Below are positions 63,450 to 64,000 of a stretch of 64,000 nucleotides of DNA, one piece after another. This stretch comes from Mycobacterium saskatchewanense (lineage in GTDB: Bacteria; Actinomycetota; Actinomycetes; Mycobacteriales; Mycobacteriaceae). How positions within the stretch are numbered: position 1 is the stretch's first letter; each line of letters begins with the position of its first letter. The notes under the pieces are model-generated. The model searched no databases. It saw nothing but the letters and a program-made list of their open reading frames with translations, and had not been told where the DNA came from. The translations under genes and the position numbers were made by a program. The DNA lies in assembly GCF_010729105.1 (NCBI RefSeq), contig NZ_AP022573.1, forward strand, positions 2,294,001-2,358,000, written 5' to 3'.

Positions 63450-64000
63450 CTAACCGACCACCACCAACAGGTCACCACCCTCGACTTGAGCGGTCCGCGA
63501 AACGGCAATCCGCGCGACCTTCCCGGCCTTCGCGGTGGTGACCGCGGCCTCCATCTTCATCGCCTCGATCGTCGCAATCGTCTGTCCCGCTTCCACTTCG
63601 TCCCCGACGTCCACGGTCACCGTGACGACGCCGGCGAACGGCGCGGCGACGTGGTCGGGGTTTGTGCGGTCGGCCTTTTCGGCGGCCGGCACGTCCGCGG
63701 CGATGCTCCGGTCGCGCACCAAGACGGGGCGCAACTGCCCGTTGAGGATGCACATCACGGTACGCATGCCGCGCTCGTCGGCATCGGAGATGGCCTCCAG
63801 ACCGATCAGCAACTCCACGCCGCGCTCGAGCTCGACGCGGTGCTCATCGCCCTGCCGCAGCCCGTAGAAGAACTGGTTGGCGCTCAGCCGCGACGTGTCG
63901 CCGTACTGCTCACGGTGATCCTCGAGCTCTTTCGTGGGCCCGGGGAACAGCAGGCGGTTCAGCGTCGCTTGGCGCTCGGCGCCCGGCAGGGCCAACGCCC
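63450..64000 (-). CDS. Pyruvate carboxylase, C-terminal end; cut by window edge
   Basis: The last about 183 codons of a biotin-dependent carboxylase. FFYGLRQGDEHRVELERGVE and GMRTVMCILNGQLRPVLVRD belong to the pyruvate carboxylase carboxyltransferase tail. The biotin carrier domain follows, VAAPFAGVVTVTVDVGDEVE with the biotinylated lysine in TIEAMKMEA. The frame is open to the window end, so the start lies beyond 64000. The enzyme makes oxaloacetate from pyruvate and bicarbonate. Called pyc or pca in mycobacteria; the symbol is left open because only the tail is seen. Confidence 0.93.
   Translation of the reverse strand, partial: ALALPGAERQATLNRLLFPGPTKELEDHREQYGDTSRLSANQFFYGLRQGDEHRVELERGVELLIGLEAISDADERGMRTVMCILNGQLRPVLVRDRSIAADVPAAEKADRTNPDHVAAPFAGVVTVTVDVGDEVEAGQTIATIEAMKMEAAVTTAKAGKVARIAVSRTAQVEGGDLLVVVG

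Noticed and set aside
60898..63453. An 851-codon plus-strand open frame over the end of metE and the DUF3556 gene
   Set aside because: It runs through two real genes in wrong frames, is rich in Arg/His/Gln/Asp repeats typical of GC-rich antisense, and has no ribosome site.

Overview
The window reads as chromosome of a slow-growing Mycobacterium. It is very GC-rich and carries two PE-family genes, mycothiol biosynthesis (mshB), F420 biosynthesis (fbiC), PIM/lipoarabinomannan genes (lpqW, pimE), an MmpL transporter, many small fatty-acid/steroid-type oxidoreductases and a B12-riboswitch-controlled metE. From memory, the gene order from about 1 to 34 kb and again from 58 to 63 kb follows, inverted, the M. 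tuberculosis segment from Rv1173 (fbiC) down to Rv1132. The block at 34.6-58 kb looks like accessory catabolic DNA inserted into that backbone. The species cannot be fixed from this sequence alone.

Layout. 0.0-11.3 kb: fbiC (5' part), a PE gene, a membrane protein with a 35-codon ORF between it and mshB, a TetR regulator, a large repetitive PE protein, lpqW, typA and mutT2; no nar genes lie between typA and mutT2. 11.3-20 kb: pterin carbinolamine dehydratase, pimE, two secreted Ala/Pro-rich proteins, a DNA-glycosylase-like protein with an internal duplication, two F420/flavin-type split-barrel proteins, a methyltransferase, GntR and a sirtuin. 20-24.2 kb: an mmpL13-tetR-methyltransferase operon with overlapping genes, then two very small ORFs and a perfect hairpin. 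24.2-34.4 kb: beta-oxidation genes (HSD10-type SDR, mcr, two enoyl-CoA hydratases, thiolase), two paralogous NAD-binding proteins flanking a CPBP protease, and a phenolic-lipid type cluster whose type III polyketide synthase survives only as a frameshifted C-terminal fragment in front of an intact methyltransferase and FAD hydroxylase.

34.6-52 kb is the most unusual part: aldehyde dehydrogenase, two P450s, several SDRs, an AveC-like membrane protein, a binding protein without a signal peptide, a NorQ/NorD-like AAA+/VWA pair, a heterodimeric acyl-CoA dehydrogenase pair, a GMC oxidoreductase and a regulator made of two TetR modules in one chain. At least four transcription units here share an element of the form ACC-N-AA-N4-TG(T/C)TC; in three it sits inside a plausible -35/-10 promoter. 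I infer a co-regulated pathway for a hydrophobic cyclic or branched substrate such as a terpenoid or steroid.

52-58.5 kb: an AraC regulator with a two-domain hydrolase, a GlxA-type regulator broken by an internal deletion, and an aldo/keto reductase and a TetR gene whose promoters each carry two GGAGA/TCTCC palindromes at similar spacing. 58.6-64 kb: cobalamin riboswitch, metE, a DUF3556-type membrane protein behind a KstR-like palindrome, a small secreted protein and the C-terminal end of pyruvate carboxylase.

No rRNA, tRNA, CRISPR array, insertion sequence or replication origin was seen. Comparisons with M. tuberculosis are from memory and were not run.
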